Origin: Ruminococcus sp.
Lineage (GTDB): Bacteria > Bacillota > Clostridia > Lachnospirales > Lachnospiraceae
Assembly (NCBI GenBank): GCA_013911065.1
Contig: JACERV010000030.1
Location: 1 to 64,000, forward strand
Length of the DNA: 64,000 nucleotides
Direction: 5' to 3'
In this document: piece by piece, positions 62,276-64,000 of the stretch
Layout of the letters: each line of letters starts with the position of its first letter
How positions within the stretch are numbered: position 1 is the stretch's first letter
Made by a program: the position numbers and the translations under genes
Notes under the pieces: model-generated
The model's input: only the letters and a program-made list of their open reading frames with translations
Told to the model about the DNA's origin: nothing
Databases searched by the model: none

Positions 62276-63972
62276 GTCCAATTAAGACATTTATACTGAT
62301 TTTCCATTTTGAATTGTATTGTGATTCCTCCATTCTCATGGATTAGAATACAATCCACCAGCTCTGCTAATATCCCTTGTGAAAGCTCTTGAATATTTTT
62401 ATTCTCCAGAAAGGTCTGAAGGTACGGATTGCAGAAAGTAGTGTCCCCTGATATTATACCAAGTTCTTTCCGGATATGTCCAACGTTCTCTTTTAACTGT
62501 ACTTCCTGCTGCTCAAACTTTTCTTTCATCTTCCTGTACTGTTCACGGGTGATATCACCATTCTTCCAGTCTATATACAGGCCGGAAATTAACTCCTCCA
62601 ATTTTTCAAGTTCCCGCTCACGAAATTTCAAAAGAGGCTCAAGCCAGATTGTTTTTGTTTGAACTACAGGTGCCTGGTTGATATTATTCAGCACTACTTC
62701 CAGATTTTCCACAAGTTCAATATGCTTTTGGATAGCAAGAAGAACGGCTTTTTCCAGCACATCCAGACGTATTGTGTGCTTTGTACATTTATCCTTTGAT
62801 TTCCGTTTATAGGTGGAGCAGTTGTAGTACACGAATCCATTTGAAGTTCTTCGGGTCATGGACTTACCACAATCCGCGCATTTGAGGAATCCAGAAAACA
62901 GATACTTTTCCGTTTTCCCCGGCGCCGTCCGTGTATCTTTTGCGTGCAGTCCCTGTGCTTTTTCAAAAAGTTCTAATGGTATGACAGCCTCATGAGTATG
63001 GTCCACCTGATACCATTCCTCTTCCGGAACATTCACCATGTCATGCACCTTATAGCTGATAACCCGCTGCCTGCCCTGCACCATTGTTCCGATATAAACC
63101 TTATTTTTTAAAATCCTTGAAACAGAGGTACCCATCCAAAGACCATCATTTTCCTTTGCATGGGGATTTTTGTACCTATAGCCTTTTTTCATCTTATACA
63201 GTGTAGGATTTGGTATTCCCATTTCATTAAGCTTACGGGCAATTCCCTCTTTGCTCATGCTGCCCTTTAGAACTTCACGTTCTGTTCCCTCTTCATCTGT
63301 CACAATTTCAGTACTCCCATCACCATATACAAACCACTGGAAAATATTCCGTACAACCGAAGCTGCTTCCTCATCAATAATAAGAGCGTTTTTATCTGAA
63401 GGATCCTTTACATATCCGTATGGGGCAAAAGCTCCAATAAATTCCCCGCTGCGGCGTTTCGTATCAAAGGTTCTCCGTACATTGCTGGAGGTCACATAGG
63501 CGAAACGGTCATTCATCAGTCCATTAATGGGAACCTCCATACCATTAATTATCTCGGGATTCAAATATGTATCTATCTTTGGATCACCAAGAGTAATAAA
63601 ACGGACGCCATGCAAGGGGAAATAGCTCTCCAGGAAATAGCCCTGATCTGCATAGTTACGAAAAGCACGTGCCAGATTTTTACAGATAATACAATTGACT
63701 TTTTCGCATTCCACATCATGTATCATGCGCTGAAAATCAGGGCGGTCATGATCTGTGCCTGTTCGCCCGTCATCTATATAATAATCAGCAATGACATATT
63801 TCCCCTGAAAAAAGTTCTCTACATATTCTGTGAGAACCTTCTTCTGATTTGTTACACTGAAACTTTCGTCGCTTCCGTCATCCTTAGAAAGGCGGATATA
63901 GAGTGCAATGTACCAGACAATTTTCTTTTGTATCGGTTTTTCAGACCCTTGTGATTTTCGTATGCGTGCCAT
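62269..63972 (-). CDS. Large serine recombinase (site-specific integrase)
   Basis: A 567-residue serine recombinase. The resolvase-type catalytic domain (20-170) has the nucleophile Ser29 in YIRLSKDDG and the arginine region DDGRTGTDHDRPDFQRM. The recombinase domain follows (about 190-290). A zinc ribbon CADCGKSMTRR...YYNCST...DKC lies around 370-400, and a coiled coil (about 455-505, REQYRKMKEKFEQQ) precedes the end. GGAGG precedes the ATG by four bases. Such enzymes integrate phages and conjugative or mobilisable elements without partner tyrosine recombinases. The rest of the element should lie right of 64000. Confidence 0.93.
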   Translation of the reverse strand: MARIRKSQGSEKPIQKKIVWYIALYIRLSKDDGSDESFSVTNQKKVLTEYVENFFQGKYVIADYYIDDGRTGTDHDRPDFQRMIHDVECEKVNCIICKNLARAFRNYADQGYFLESYFPLHGVRFITLGDPKIDTYLNPEIINGMEVPINGLMNDRFAYVTSSNVRRTFDTKRRSGEFIGAFAPYGYVKDPSDKNALIIDEEAASVVRNIFQWFVYGDGSTEIVTDEEGTEREVLKGSMSKEGIARKLNEMGIPNPTLYKMKKGYRYKNPHAKENDGLWMGTSVSRILKNKVYIGTMVQGRQRVISYKVHDMVNVPEEEWYQVDHTHEAVIPLELFEKAQGLHAKDTRTAPGKTEKYLFSGFLKCADCGKSMTRRTSNGFVYYNCSTYKRKSKDKCTKHTIRLDVLEKAVLLAIQKHIELVENLEVVLNNINQAPVVQTKTIWLEPLLKFRERELEKLEELISGLYIDWKNGDITREQYRKMKEKFEQQEVQLKENVGHIRKELGIISGDTTFCNPYLQTFLENKNIQELSQGILAELVDCILIHENGGITIQFKMENQYKCLNWTI

Positions 63973-64000
63973 TCTACCTCCAATCCCGCATAACCATAAT

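Overview
The window is a chromosomal segment of an anaerobic, spore-forming Firmicute, most likely a Lachnospiraceae-type gut clostridium. This is inferred from family resemblance, not from a database search. Supporting signs are a SpoVAF spore protein, class III ribonucleotide reductase with a second glycyl-radical enzyme system, Firmicute-type RNA switches (TPP riboswitch, ydaO c-di-AMP riboswitch, Trp T-box, infC leader), AGGAGG-like ribosome binding sites and LytS/YesN-type sugar sensing. Most genes lie on the minus strand.

Layout. 1-10.4 kb: a 13-repeat InlB-type surface protein followed by two tandem hemerythrins, then an Fe/Mn superoxide dismutase and a two-gene chemoreceptor operon, which together suggest an oxygen-response and sensing region. 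10.4-14.7 kb: a thiamine salvage operon (thiM-thiE-HAD phosphatase-thiD-cytX) behind a TPP riboswitch with its own terminator. 14.8-17.6 kb: an HD-domain protein, a zinc alcohol dehydrogenase and a cysteine-cluster/pentapeptide protein. 17.7-19.4 kb: a decayed region with an ISLre2-type transposase remnant. 19.4-28.3 kb: the tail module of a siphovirus-like prophage. It has tail fibre, Tal, Dit, tape measure, a frameshifted tail chaperone, a tail tube protein, a putative terminator and a Prp-like protease, with no head, lysis or integrase genes in view.

28.5-38 kb: a ChvE/MmsA/MmsB-type sugar ABC transporter behind an overlapping four-gene sensing operon (anchored sugar-binding protein, LytS-like kinase, YesN-like regulator, binding lipoprotein). 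38.2-42 kb: tRNA-Leu, then an Ehu-type (ectoine) ABC transporter under a c-di-AMP riboswitch, divergent from an MgtA-type P-type ATPase. 44.8-51.5 kb: a stand-alone trpB2 under a Trp T-box, infC-rpmI-rplT with its leader and an AUU start, a DegV protein, a CPBP protease and SpoVAF. 51.6-54.9 kb: an nrdD-nrdG-dut operon behind paired NrdR-like boxes. 55-61.1 kb: an operon of glycyl-radical activase, glycyl-radical enzyme, xylulokinase-like kinase and GntR/LacI-type regulator, behind a consensus promoter overlapped by a 25-bp palindrome. 61.1-64 kb: a small HTH repressor with a divergent small gene, and a collagen-like gene cut off beside a large serine recombinase, probably the edge of an integrated element that continues past the window.

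The items most worth following are the glycyl-radical operon, whose substrate cannot be named from sequence; a tail tube protein that carries a Prp-type cleavage motif next to a Prp-like protease; and the recombinase junction in the collagen-like gene.
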